A stretch of DNA of 64,000 bases from Cyanophora paradoxa (GCA_004431415.1 QPMI01000260.1:1-64000); one strand, 5' to 3'; counted from the first letter of the stretch, positions 45,880-57,400 are shown. Numbers and translations are program-made. The notes: generated from the sequence alone by a model not told the origin.

Positions 45880-47598
45880 ATGGAAGCGCTGGGCGCTGAG
45901 TACGCAGCGCCGTCTCCGGAACCGCCGAGCGCATCTGCACAGGCCGCACAGCAGTTTTCCATCCCGATCAAGAGGATCAATGCGAAGACGGACCTCGCGC
46001 GCTGGCAGCGCTCCAAAGCGTACCGCTATTTCATTGAATTCGTGCTCGGCTGCAATGAGAGCGTGAAGCGCAAGTTCGTCTCCGACCCGTGCCACATCTC
46101 GCCGGTCCTCGCCCTCGCCGCGCGTGGAAGCAGCGCTGAGCTCGTAGGCAGGTCGTTCAGAGCATTCTCGATACGCTCGGCGCGCTCGACGCCTGGATTG
46201 ACGAGACGCCGCCGGAGACAAACCCGCAGCGGTACGGCAACAAGGCGTTCCGTGTCTGGCTCAAGCGTGTCGTCGAGGTGCGCTCTGTCTGTCGTTTTCG
46301 CAGCACCTGCATGACCGGCGCTCTTCGCAGAACATGGTTCAGCACATGCAGTCCATCCTGCCCGAGTCGTTGCGTGGGGCTGCCGCGGAGCTCGCGCCGT
46401 ACTGGGCGGACTCGTTCGGCAACATGGTGCGCATCGACTACGGGACTGGCCACGAGGCGGCGTTCGTCGCGTGGATGGCCTGCCTGCACCGCCTGGGCGC
46501 ACTCAAAGATGAGGACCGCCAGGCCGCTGTCCTGCGCGTCTTCGCGCGGTGCGGCGCCCCGCACGCGCCGGCGCGGCGCGCGGTTGAGGGGCATGCAGGT
46601 ACCTACGCTTGATGCGGCGGCTGCAGACGACGTACTGGCTGGAGCCGGCGGGCTCGCACGGCGTCTGGGGACTGGACGACTACCACTTCCTCCCCTTCCT
46701 GTGGGGCGCGGCGCAGATGGTGGACCACGCGCGGCTGAAGCCGAGCGCGGTGACGCGGGCGGAGGCGGTGGAGGCGATGGCTGGGGAGTGTCTTTACTTC
46801 GAGGGCGTCGCCTTCATCCGCCGCGTCAAGCGGGGCCACTTCGGCGAGCACTCGCCCATCCTCCACGACATCTCCGCCGTGCCCCTCTGGTCCAAGGCCC
46901 GCCCCGCCGCCCCCTTCCCCCTCCCCGCCCGACGCCCCGCAGGTCAACACGGGCCTCATCAAGATGTACCACGTGGAGGTGCCCGGGCCGGCGGCCGCGG
47001 CGCCTTGGTCTGACGCGGGCGACAGGTGCTCGGCAAGTTCCCCGTCATCCAGCACTTCCTCTTCGGGTCGCTGCTGCCCTTCGAGGAGGACCCTGCTTCC
47101 CAGGAGCACGCGCACGCCGGGGCGCACGCGCACCATCCCCCGCACGCCTTCCACGTCCACGCCCCGCACGCCCACCCGCTTCCCCGCACCCACGACCCCC
47201 ACCCCTCTTCCTCCGCGCCCCGCGCTCACACCCCGGCCAACCCTGCATCTTCCCCCGCCGCCTCACATTCCGGCTGCCCCGCCGCCTGCCCGGCGGAACC
47301 CCCCGCTCCAGAGCGCGCACTCGTTCCGCCGCACGCCGCCCCTGCGCATGCACCCTCGCCAGCCCACTCCTCCACCCCGTCCGATCCTCCTGGCCCTGCC
47401 CCTTCGAGCGTGCCGCCATCCTCCTCGGCCTCCGGAGAGCCGCCTAGAGCTGCGGGTCTCCCTCTCGCCCCCAGCCTGCTCTCATCCACCCCATCACACC
47501 CCCACTCGGGCGCTCCGCTGCTCGCCCCGGCTTCTGATGAAACTCCCAGCACAGCCCCTTTCCCAGCCGCGGCGGCCGCCTGCAGCTCGAGTAGTTGA
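45880..47598 (+). CDS. PTPA: PP2A phosphatase activator PTPA with His/Pro/Ala-rich C-terminal extension
   Basis: Peptidyl-prolyl isomerase-like activator (Rrd/PTPA family) that loads and activates the PP2A catalytic subunit. The ATG at 45880 opens MEALGAEYAAPSPEPP. The family core contains RWQRSKAYRYFIEFVLGCNE, GNKAFRVWLKR, WADSFGNMVRIDYGTGHEAA (signature YGTGHE), HGVWGLDDYHFLPFLWGAAQ, HSPILHDISAVPLWSK, VNTGLIKMYHVEV and LGKFPVIQHFLFGSLLPFE. The core normally ends about here. This frame continues roughly 175 residues of His/Pro/Ala/Ser-rich sequence to a stop at 47596. Introns of about 50 bp sit near 46115, 46280, 46597, 46890 and 46980. The extension could be coding or could hide an unrecognised 3' splice. 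Confidence 0.9.
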
Positions 47599-47765
47599 TC
47601 TCCCTCGATCGCGAGCGCCACCTTGACGTTGTTTACTTCGAAAATTCGGATCCTGATCGCGAGTGCCCCAGCGCCGCCTCAGGCCTCCTGACGCGATGCG
47701 GCGCCACCCTTCGAATTCGAGAGCGGGGGGGGGCCCGGGGGATCTGTATGGTTAGGATATCATCA
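47599..47765. other. Intergenic spacer before the Fanzor element
   Basis: About 165 bp of PTPA 3' flank, with a GGGGGGGGGCCCGGGGG block at 47726-47741. No feature is recognised. Confidence 0.5.
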
Positions 47766-49319
47766 TGCTCTTTCTACGCTACGGGCGCGCCGGACCTCCT
47801 ACCTACAGCGCTTTAACTGTACCCGTGCTGTTAGGGATAGAGCGTAACCCGCAGGGACTGGTGCCCTGATGGAAAAAAGGGGATGGGAGCCGAGCCTAGC
47901 TACGAGCCGAGCAGGCGCTTCGCGTCCACGCCCGTGCCGTAGCGGATGAAGATGCCCCTGCGAGAGGCCCCCTCGCTTTGAGGGCGGGGGCTAGGAGGCG
48001 AGCTCTGGTCAAGTGGCTAGGCCGTGTCGGGACTAGGCGGGGGGAGCAGCGATTGTGTATAGGCGTGCATAGACACAACACGCACCGCGCGGCGCCGCCG
48101 TCGCGGTCCGCCCGGAAGCCGCACCCGGGGCGGCACTCGAAGACCCTCTTCGAGCCGAGCCCGTAGTTGATCTTGCCGCACACCCCGCACGTCTTCGAGG
48201 TCCAGGCCTCGCAGACGAGCTGGAGCGTGCACGGCGGGTCCTCGTCCTTGGGGTGCCGCCGGACGGCGTGCTGCAGGAGCTGGCGGAACCTGCGCAAAAT
48301 AAGCATCAAGACCGCGTGGCAGAGGGAGTCGAAACGCAAGACCAGCGTACTCGTAGTGGCGGCAGTCGAGAGCCTGACGCGCCACCCACGGGAGCATCGC
48401 CCGCCCCTTGCGGGCGACCTGCAGGGGAAAGTGAGCGGAATTCCCGGGGCGGGCGCGCCGACAGAGCTCGCCGACCATCTGGCTGGTGCGGAACTCCGGC
48501 GCGATGACCATCCGAGCGTGCCCCGCGAGAAAACTACGTCGCGCGCCGTGCGTGGTTACGAAGAGTACATGATTCAGTGATCGGGGACGCGCACCGAACC
48601 CAGCGCCGAATGACCTCCGTCGCCTGGTTGCGCATGCGCGCGTAGCGCCGACGCCCCAGCGCCCGGAGGTGCCGGCGCGTGCCGTGGCGCGCTGCGCAAA
48701 GGGCTCAGCCGCCAAGGGCGCCAAAAAGACCGAAGGGCGTGGGCGCACGGTAGGTCCGCTCTGGCTTGCCGTAGCAGAGGCTGGGGCAGGGGCAGGCGGG
48801 CCGCGGCTCGGCGCGCAAGCCTCTTCTGAAGGTCGGGGGGGCCGACGGCGGCGGCTGCTCGGCGGCGTGCAGGCCCCTCTCACCAGGCGCCAGATTCTTC
48901 GCCTGTAGCTCCAGCTTCTTCGCCCAGTAGGCCGCCTCCCGCCTCGCCCGATCGGCATCGTGCTGCCGCATGCGTTCCTCCCTGCGCTCCTTCGCCGCCT
49001 CGTTGGACGAAAGTTGGACGAAAGTTGGACGAAAGTTGGACGAAAGTTGGACGAAAGTTGGACGAAAGTTGGACGTCGTAATCGCAACGTTAACGTTAAC
49101 TTAGTAACTTAGTAACTCTGATTCCGATCGTAATCGCAACCCTGATTCCGATCGTAATCGCAACCCTGATTCCGATCGTAATCGCAATCGGTCGTAATCG
49201 TAGCTCTAGCCAAGGCCTATCGTAATTCTGGGTCGTAATTCAAGGCCTATCGTAATTCTGGTTGCGGGGTTCTGGGTCGTAATCGTAGCTCTACCTATAC
49301 CTTTCTGTTTTCCCAGTCC
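47766..49319 (-). mobile_element. Fanzor-type (eukaryotic TnpB-like) element
   Basis: A 1.55-kb unit defined by comparison with 5128-5600. Both copies share the outer limits TGCTCTTTCTACGC (left) and TGTTTTCCCAGTCC (right). Read along the minus strand it holds GATTACGACC-type repeats and three 24-bp GATTACGATCGGAATC units. The TTAACGTTAACG block and six or seven 11-bp CGTCCAACTTT units follow, then the Fanzor frame and about 134 bp of downstream sequence rich in potential hairpins. No terminal inverted repeats or target duplication are visible. This would fit IS605/IS607-like or captured elements, but the true boundaries are only as good as the two-copy comparison. Confidence 0.7.
47900..48980 (-). 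CDS. Fanzor RNA-guided nuclease, C-terminal half (probably truncated)
   Basis: Eukaryotic relative of TnpB/Cas12, an RNA-guided DNA nuclease family. Exon A (48351 upward) contains HARMVIAPEFRTSQMV, the RuvC-II Glu block, and ARKGRAMLPWVARQALDCRH. An intron of 61 bp (48290-48350, GTACGC to GCGCAG) joins it to FRQLLQHAVRRHPKDEDPPC and the zinc ribbon TSKTCGVCGKIN, then SKRVFECRPGCGFRADRDGG, which carries the DRD catalytic-Asp motif. A second intron (47958-48085) leads to a last exon GIFIRYGTGVDAKRLLGS-stop at 47900. I see no RuvC-I Asp motif or wedge/REC region. The upstream frame is Arg/Pro-rich, and its open part even crosses the 11-bp repeats, so the 5' end is uncertain and this copy is probably 5'-truncated. 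Confidence 0.78.
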
Positions 49320-50313
49320 GCACGCGGGGGTCCGCCGATCATGGCATGATCATTCCTTCCGGGTCACCCGGGTAGCATTCCTTTCCGAAGTTCCCTCATA
49401 TGCATGAGCCTCGAGCTCGGAGTCATGATCCGATGATCATGATCAGTCACTGATCCGATGATCACGAGTGGCCCATGGCCAGTGGATCCGGATCCGATGA
49501 TCTAGATCTCGGAGGCTCATGGCGGGCTCGCCGACTCGGCGAGTCGGGCCCCCGGGCCCTCGGGGAATTCGAACGCCGCTGTGATCGATTATCCGTTCAA
49601 CGGTTGAACTCCGGAACTTAGTAGTGGTACTACGGTAATTCAAATTAAAACGATTAACTAAGTGACGCCCGGCCGCCGGGCCGCGGCCGCCGGGCCGCGC
49701 GCGGGGCGTAGATTCAATGATTTCCGAAGTTCAACTTGACCATGCTGGTCCATGCACACCGTGGCACTGTACGTGACTCTGTGACAATGCTTCAAGGCTT
49801 TTATGATCCGAGGCCCTGGGCTACTAGGCCCGAGGCTAATTATAAGTTCCCGGCCCGGCCCGGCGGGTCGAGGCCCGGGGAGCGTATCCCCCCCCCCCCC
49901 CCCCCCCCCTCCCCCCGCATCCGATGATCGCGTATCCGACGGTCTCGTCAAAATGCCATCATGGCATGATCCGATCATGCCATGATGATGCAAATTTTTA
50001 TTCGAGGCCTTCGAGGCTTCTGTATGTACACGCGGCGCGCCATCGTTCAAGCAGGCCCAGGTCACTGAGAGTTAAAAGCGGGAAGCTCGACGCGTACGGA
50101 CGCTCAGGATGCGGGCGCGGCATAGAAGCGCTGGACCGCGAAGGCCGGGGGCGGGCGGGGCCGGCGGGGAGCCCCGGCGGGGCAGGGAGCCGCGCAGCTG
50201 CGAGGGAGGCGGCGAGGGGTGGCTGGGGGGGCGGGGCGGCGGCGGCGAGGGGCCGGAGGGCCGGCTCGGTTTCGGCCCTTTTGAGACGTCAGTAAGTATT
50301 AAACGAAATCACG
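49320..50313. other. Intergenic region with palindromes and a poly-C run
   Basis: Carries many GATCATGATCA and GGATCCGGATCC palindromes (49420-49500), a CCGGGCCGCGGCCGCC block (49675-49695) and a run of about 22 C with two neighbours (49889-49915). Beyond 50050 it is GC-rich 3' flank of the sorting-nexin gene. No gene is recognised. Confidence 0.6.
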
Positions 50314-53300
50314 TTAGCGCTGAAAACAAACTGAAGATGAAGGCAGTGGAAGGGGTACGAACCAGGCGCGGAGGGCGTCGGAGGCGTGGCGGGTTGCGGT
50401 GCGGGCGTGGAGCAGGAGGGTCTCCCGTAGCTCGGCCCCCGTCTCGCGCTGCAGGCGGGCCACCTCCTCCCCCAGCGCCCCCTCGAACGCGTCCAGCGCC
50501 CGCGTCGCCTCCACCCACGCCTGGCCCCGCGTCACTCCCGCCCCGCCCGACTCGCACGCCGCTCCGCGCCTGCCACGCACCGCGCCTTCCTTGCAGAGGT
50601 CCAGCTCCACGGTCCGCGCCCGGCGCGCCGCGCGCTCCTGCAGCTGCGGGGCGGGTGGGGGCGGCGGCGGGGCGGGGCAGGGACGGCGGTGCGGACGGAG
50701 GCCTCGGAGGCCTGCGGGGCGGGTGAGGGGGGCGGCGAAGCGAGGCGGGCGCGGCGGGGCGGACGAAGGCGTCGGCGAGGAGGTCCGTCACCGCGTACTG
50801 GCCCGTCGACGAAATCTGGCCGAGCGAAGACGGCCGGCTCAGCCTCCGCGCGGCCGGCGGCGGAGCGGCGGGCGCACCCTCGTGAGCCGATACCGGTCGA
50901 GGTCGACGCGGGCGGCCGCCCTGTTCGCCGCCAGGCGCAGCGCCTCGTGCTCTTCCTGCGCGTGCTGCCGGCCCCCGCGCGTCGGCCTGCACCGGCGTGC
51001 GAGCGCAGCGCAGCGCCGCGGCGGGCACCAGCGCGCTGCGACCCAGGAGGGCGTAGTCGTAGAACTGCGCCTTAGCTCCGTCTCCACCGCCGCCGCCTGC
51101 AGACCGGTCGCGGCGGCAAGCTGCGAGCGGGTCCGGCGCCGGCGGGGCGCACGAGGGCGGCGTCGAGCTGCCCGCAGCGCCGGTAGGCCGACGCGAGGAC
51201 GGCGAGGCCGCGCGCCGTCGCAGCGGCCGGCGTAAAGGCGGCCTCGGGGGCCGAGGGCCAGGCCTCAAGGGCGGCGGCGACCTCCTCTTCGGCGGCCGCC
51301 ACGGCGACCCGCGCCTGCGCCAGCGTCCGCAGCGCCCCGAGCGCCTGCGTTGCCTCAGCCGCCCCGCCCCCGGGCGCCACCGGGCGGGCGGGGCGGACGG
51401 TGAGGGAGGCAGACTCGAGGCCCCGCACGTAGTCCAACGCCGGTGTCGTCGGGCCAGCCGCACCGAACCCCCGGCCCCGCCCCCGCGCCTGGCTCTGGTC
51501 CGGGTTGTTCACCACCCTGCCCAGCGCGGGCCACATTGTAAGGGGGCGGGCGCGCGGCTCTCAGACGAAAGTCCCTCACCGATCGATCTTGGCGGCGAGG
51601 GAGGAGCGCGGCTTGACGCTCTGGGGAGGGAGGGGGATGGAGGGCTCGGGCGCGCTGCAGGAGGCCCTCCAGGCGGGGAGGCGCACGGTGTCCATGTGCT
51701 GCTGGGTGAGGAACGCGTGCAGCTCCCGCGTGTACCGCAGCCGCGGGTGCGACGCCACCCGCAGCAGGAACCTGGCCCCCGCCCGCCCCGCCCCGTCAGC
51801 GAGGGGCGGACGCCCTGGGGCCCGCGCCCGAGCCCAGCCGGCGTGCCGCTCGAGGAGGAATCGTTCCTGTGAGAGCCTGTCAAAGCTCTCCGGGGCTGGC
51901 AGGTTCCAAGAGACATCAGGGGTTGAGCACCTCTTCAGCAACCATCCCGCCGCTCCGACCCCAAGCTGCGCCGCGTGATCATGAGTTCGAGCCAAACTAC
52001 TTGCAAAAGGTTTCATGCACCCGAACGCAGCGAGTTGTCGGGGAAAGGGATTAGGATGAACGGATACGTCGCCCTATCCGGAGCGGGAGGGGAAAAGGTC
52101 AATGTCGGCGGCTCTGGGGCCTCTGGCAGGCGAAGGCCGGCAGCCGTTCACCGCAGCTGGTCGTTGAGCACGGCGAACTCCTGCCTCGAGGTGTCAGGGA
52201 GCACGCAAACCTACATGCGCATGCACGACGCTGCAGCAATTCCGGGCGGCCCGGATGGCACCTGGAAGCTCCTCCGAACGGAGAACGTCGCGGCCGAGGC
52301 CGAACCGCCGTACGGGGAGAAAAGATAGGGAGGCGGGCCTTGCTGCACGACAAAGGCAGGCAGATTTGTCTGCGCATGCTGTCACGCAAGCCGCGCTGTT
52401 GCGTGCATATCCCCACTCGGATGCACCAAGCACTGCACTTCGAAGATCGAAGCGGCTTTGCGGCCAGTGCCGATCGAAAGGGGCCCGACCACCCGCAGCT
52501 GTACCGGCGGTCAGACTCTGAGAGCTTCGAAGGCGGACCGGGGGCATTAACCTCCAGCCGGTATGGCTGCTCCCGCTCCTGCGCGTGGTCTGATATCGAT
52601 GGCGAACCGTGGCCTCGTGGCGGGATCTCGATAGCGCACGAAAACATTGGGGGCCACCGGAGCGAGCTGCATCTGCACTTGGTCTCGCATTGAGCCCAGC
52701 CCGGACACCACAAACGATTGCGATGGCGCCGGGAAGCTGCCGGCGGGCATTTCGGAGCGGACGAAAGCGCCCGCGGGCGTTTGATACGTGCTTGGGGGGC
52801 TTTCGACAAAGTACGCCGGTGCTCTTTGCGGAGTTGCCCACCTTTGCGCTGACTCCGACTCTGTTCGAAATGCCAAATGAATCAGGGGCCAGGTGGATCA
52901 GCTTGGGTGCCGGGCGGACCAAATACGGGGGCCGGGCGTAGAGCTTCGGCGGTGCGTTCGCGCTCGAACGATGCGCTGCGCACGTTTTGCTCCGCTTCTG
53001 CGCGAGCCTGGCCCTTGGCCTCGGCTTCAAGCGAAAGCGAGTCCGGCTCGGCGATCTCCTCAATCCGCGGCGCGGCGCGAGCGCGCGAAGCGTTATCGGC
53101 CGCCTGCGCATCTACGGCGCCGGCCTGCGCATCCATGGCGCCGGCCTGCGCGCCGGCAAAACAGTCGAGTTTGTTGATCGTTGGACGGAAACAGGCAAAC
53201 AGGCAAAATTGCAGACAACGCAAAGGCACACTCGCGAACCTGCTTGAACTGCTTGCGGTCGCGCGCATGCTGCGGCGGGGTTCTGCGCGGGCCGTCGATG

Positions 53301-53413
53301 CGCCCGCGGGCCGAGTCGCGCTCTCGCGCCTGCCAGAGCGCCGCAAGACTTGCAAAATCGCTCGAGCCCTCGCGCGGCTCGCTGGGCGTGATCTCGATGC
53401 CGTCTTTCTCCAT
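50314..53413 (-). CDS. PX-BAR sorting nexin (SNX1/2 or Vps5-like)
   Basis: Membrane-remodelling phosphoinositide-binding protein of endosome-to-Golgi (retromer-type) sorting. The ATG at 53413 opens MEKDGIEITPSEPREGSSDF, followed by Ala/Gln-rich low-complexity exons (DAQAGAVDAQAADNASRARA). A probable globular exon contains MPAGSFPAPSQSFVVSG and DQVQMQLAPVAPNVFVRYRD. PX-domain pieces include RRSFQVPSGPPG and the C-terminal PX helices SFDRLSQERFLLERHAG and RFLLRVASHPRLRYTRELHA, then FLTQQ. The rest is Ala/Arg/Glu helical, consistent with a BAR domain: LGALRTLAQARVAVAAAEEE, LAVLASAYRRCGQLDAALV and ARLQRETGAELRETLLLHAR. It ends RAW-R-stop at 50314 if the last intron is used. The PX evidence is partial and the exon chain is inferred. 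Confidence 0.62.
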
Positions 53414-53489
53414 TAGACGTGGTTGGACGTCGACGGTTGAGAGATGATGCGTCGCTCTGTACCCCCCAGTGCCACAGTGACACAGAATA
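53414..53489. promoter_or_regulatory. Very short divergent promoter
   Basis: Only about 76 bp separate the start codons of the sorting-nexin gene (-) and PreP (+), so the two promoters must overlap or extend into each other's coding region. No TATA-like sequence is present. Confidence 0.5.
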
Positions 53490-54376
53490 ATGGAGACCTC
53501 GAGCTCCTTCGTCGCAGCCGGAGGGGTCGCGTTCGGCGCGGCGCGTCTTTCCCGCGCTGTCCCAGCCGCGGGCCGCACTATCGCGAACCGCATCGTCTCA
53601 GGCGCGCGGACCGTCTCAGCGCCGGCGGCCGTGAAAAGCGCGGCTCTCTCGCAACCTCTGCGCGGCTCGTTCTTCGGAGGAGTTGAGCCGGCGCGCCGGT
53701 GGCTCGTTCCTAAACCGACCGCCGCCTCTTCCAGGTGCTGGTTCTCTTCCCCACGTGCCGCCGCGACCAGTGACCCCCTTGCAGGCGCTTCTTCATCGTT
53801 TCTCAAGCGCCTGCTGGCGCTTCGACTGCTCCCTCGCCAACCGGTGCGCTTGCACGTGCTCCTTGTGTGCTCTCCCTTCTTTTTAAGAATCTGACGGCCA
53901 TTTCAGATGCACCGGCAATCGGCACGCGGAAGCACGGCTTCAAGCTTGAGCGTGCGGAGTATATCAAGGAGCTCGACACGCAAGCGCTCGTGTGGGTTCA
54001 TGAGAAGACCGGCGCGGAACTCCTCAGGTCCGCCCCCTACCTCTGCCCAGCGGTCCGCGGCTCACGCGGGCGGGCAGCCTGATCAACAACGACGAGAACA
54101 AGGTCCCGCGTGTGCTTTGATTTCACGTTACAAGTCTAACTTCGATTCCATGTTAATCAAGGTCTTCGGCGCCGTCTTCCGAACTCCCCCCAAGGACAGC
54201 ACTGGCGTGCCCCACATCCTCGAGCACAGCGTTCTCTGCGGGTCAAGGAAGTACCCCACGAAGGTGAATATTATAAGCCCGTAAACGCTCAGGCATCGGA
54301 CTCAACGATCTGTGTGCAGGAGCCGTTCGTCGAGCTTCTCAAGGGCTCCCTCCAGGTGCCTGAGCTTTCCCGCCGG

Positions 54377-54412
<36 letters not shown>

Positions 54413-57400
54413 ACACACACACCACCACCACCACCACCACCCACCACCCCAACCCCCACCCTTTCCTTCTCGTCGACATGATCATACTCGTCCCTCGCTA
54501 ACTCTCCCTGACCCTGGGGCAGACATTCCTCAACGCCTTCACTTTTCCAGACAAAACATGCTACCCCGTCGCTTCATGCAACACGCAGGTGCGGTGGGCT
54601 GTATTCGGTTGGGGGGATTCATACGACTAGGGGAATTTATCCGGGCGTGTGACAACTCGTGTGCTAATGCACTTCGGCAGGACTTCCGCAACTTGGTGCG
54701 TCACGGCGTGTTCACTGTCGCCCTCCGCCTGTTAGAGCCTTATCCGCCCCCCGCAAGGTCGACGTCTACCTCGATGCGGTCTTCTTCCCCAACTGCGTGA
54801 AGGACCCCCTCGTGCTCAAACAGGAGGGTGCGCGCGCCGGTCGGCCCCGCGGGGCGCGCGCCGAGGCGGCTGCAGGGTGGCACTTGGAGGCGGAGTCTGA
54901 GGAGGCGCCGCTGACCTACAAGGGGGTCGTCTTCAACGAGATGAAGGGCGTCTACTCCAGCCCGGACTCGGTCCTCTCCTCCGAGTCCATGGTCCGCCCC
55001 GCCTCGCCCCGCCCCCCGCCGCCCCTCTCAGCCGGCCCCGCAGCGCCGCCTCTTCCCCGACACCACGTACGGTCCGCGGCCGACGCACCCATAGCCGCCG
55101 CCTCGCCTCCGGTTCCGCCGCCGACCGGACGTACAGGGGTCGAGTCTGGCGGCGACCCGCGCTCGACGTCGGCGTCCAACATCTGCGACCTGTGCGCCGG
55201 GGCGGGGCGGGGCGGGGCGGGGCGGGGCGGGGCGGGGTGGGGCGGGGGGCGGGGAGGGGGCTGACGGGGCGCAGGACCTTCGAGCAGTTCAAGGCGTTCC
55301 ACGAGGAGTTCTACCACCCCTCAAACGCTCGGTGACCTCCACCGCCCACTTCTTTTACCGCCCCTGACATCCCGCGGTTTCTTCCACACAGCCTCTTCTT
55401 CTATGGCGACTTCGACGCCGACGAGCGGCTTACGATTCTGGACGAGTACCTGTCTCAGTTCGAGCGGATCGCGCCGAGCAGCGAGATCGGCCTGCAGGCC
55501 AAGTGGTCGGCCCCGCGCCGCGTCGAGGAACTCTACGACGCCGGCGACAACGCCGCCGCCGCCAAGGCCTTCGTGACGATGTGCGGCCCGCGCCCCGCGC
55601 CCCCGCGCCCCGCGCCGAGGCGGCCACAGGCAGTGGCTGCTCCCCGAGGTGACCGACTTCAAGCTCGGCCTCGCGCTCGAGGTGCGGCGGGGCGCCCCGG
55701 GGCGGGGGCGCGGCGATGCGACGGGCGGGGGCAGATCCTCGCCGACGTGCTCCTGGGCACGCCGGCCTCGCCGCTGCGCAAGGCCCTCATCGACTCGGGC
55801 CTCGGCGAGGACGTCACCAGCGTGCGGGCCCCCCCTCTCTTCTCTTCCTCTCCCCCGGGGGGCCCTCCGCGACGCGGACCGGGGCGCAGGGCGGGCTGGA
55901 GAGCGAGCTGCGGCAGATGTACTTCTCCACAGGCCTCAAGGGCGTCAAGCCCGAGGACATCCCAGTGCGGCCGCCCGCCCCCACACCCCCGCCCCGTGCG
56001 AGGCGCCGCGCAGCGCGTGGAGGAGCTCATCCTGGAGACGCTCAAGTCGCTCGCGGCGCGCGGGCTGGACCCCGCCGACGTGCAGGCCTCGCTGAACACC
56101 ACCGAGTTCCAGCTGCGGGAGAACAACACGGGCTCCTTCCCCCGCGGCCTCTCGCTGCTGCTGCGCTCCCTCTCCACGTGGCTCTACGGCGGCGACTGCC
56201 TCGCGCCTCTGAAGTACGAGGAGCCTCTCGCGTGGCTGAAGGAGCGGATTGCCGGGGGGCGCTTCTTCGAGGGCCTCATCGAGGAGCACCTGCTCAAGAA
56301 CCCGCACCGCCTCGCCTTCGTCCTCAAGCCCGACTCCACCATCGGCGCCAAGGAGGAGGCCCGCCCGCCCCGCCCCGGCCCCGGCCCTGCGCCCCGCCCC
56401 CGCGACGCCCACACGCAGGAGGCCGAGCGGCGGCGCCTCGAGAAGGCGAAGGAGGCGCTCGGGGCGGAGGGCATGCGGCGGACCGTCCAGGAGACCGAGG
56501 AGCTGCGCAAGAAGCAGGACACGCCCGACACAGAGGAGGCGCTAGCAAGTTCGTGCTCGTTGCATTCATTTAGCCTCAAGGCCCAGCGAATATCCCCCGC
56601 CTCGCCAACATCTATGCCCACGCAGGCATACCTATGCTGGGGCTGAAGGATTTGGATCCGAAGGTGCCCCGCCGCGCATCTTGCAGCCAGGGCCGGCGCC
56701 GAGGGGGACGCAGATCAAGAGCATCCCGACGCGGAAGCTGACGAGCTCCGGGGTGACCGTGCTGCAGGTGGGTGGAGGGTGAGGGGGCTCGGGTGGGGCG
56801 GGGCGTGAGGGGGCCTCCTGGCGGGGCGCAGCACGACCTCTTCACGAACGACATTCTGTACCTGGTACGTACGCGGGTCGGACCTACTGCCGAGCTCGCA
56901 TACCCCCCCCCCCGGTAATACTAACTCTAGAGCTCCAGGCCCTTGCAGTAATCCAGAAATTTAGAGTCCAACGGACACCGCCATGCCCCGTGCAGTAATC
57001 CAGTAATCTAGAGTACTCAGTATAGTGTGCTCCGGGGGCCGGTATACGTAAATCCCGCGCCCGTGCAGTACTCCAGTAATCTAGACCGTCGGACCGCCAT
57101 GCCCCGTGCAGTAATCCAGTACTCAGTATAGTATGCTCTGCCCCCCGTGCCGCGCCCATGCAGTAATCCAGAAATCTAGAGTCTGACGGTCACCGCCAGG
57201 ACCTCGCCCTCGACATCTCCCGCGTCCCGGCAAGTATTTTAATCACCTCAGCTATTTGCTGCTATCATGCAATGTTTGCTCAGAAAAAAAAGACATCGTG
57301 CTTACTTTTTTACTTTTTTTATAGGCAGCCGACCTCCCCCTCCTCAATGTCTTCTCCCGCGCCCTCCTCCAGGCCCGCCCGCCCCGCCCGCCCCGTCGCG

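Noticed and set aside
48350-49087. Full-length Fanzor N-terminus in the frame upstream of the RuvC-II block
   Set aside because: The frame is Arg/Pro-rich, starts within the 11-bp repeats and shows no RuvC-I motif, so I do not claim an intact nuclease.
49540-49640. A tRNA-like GTTCAAC/GTTGAAC stem region
   Set aside because: It is a simple palindrome without a plausible cloverleaf or anticodon arm. No tRNA or rRNA gene was found in the window.
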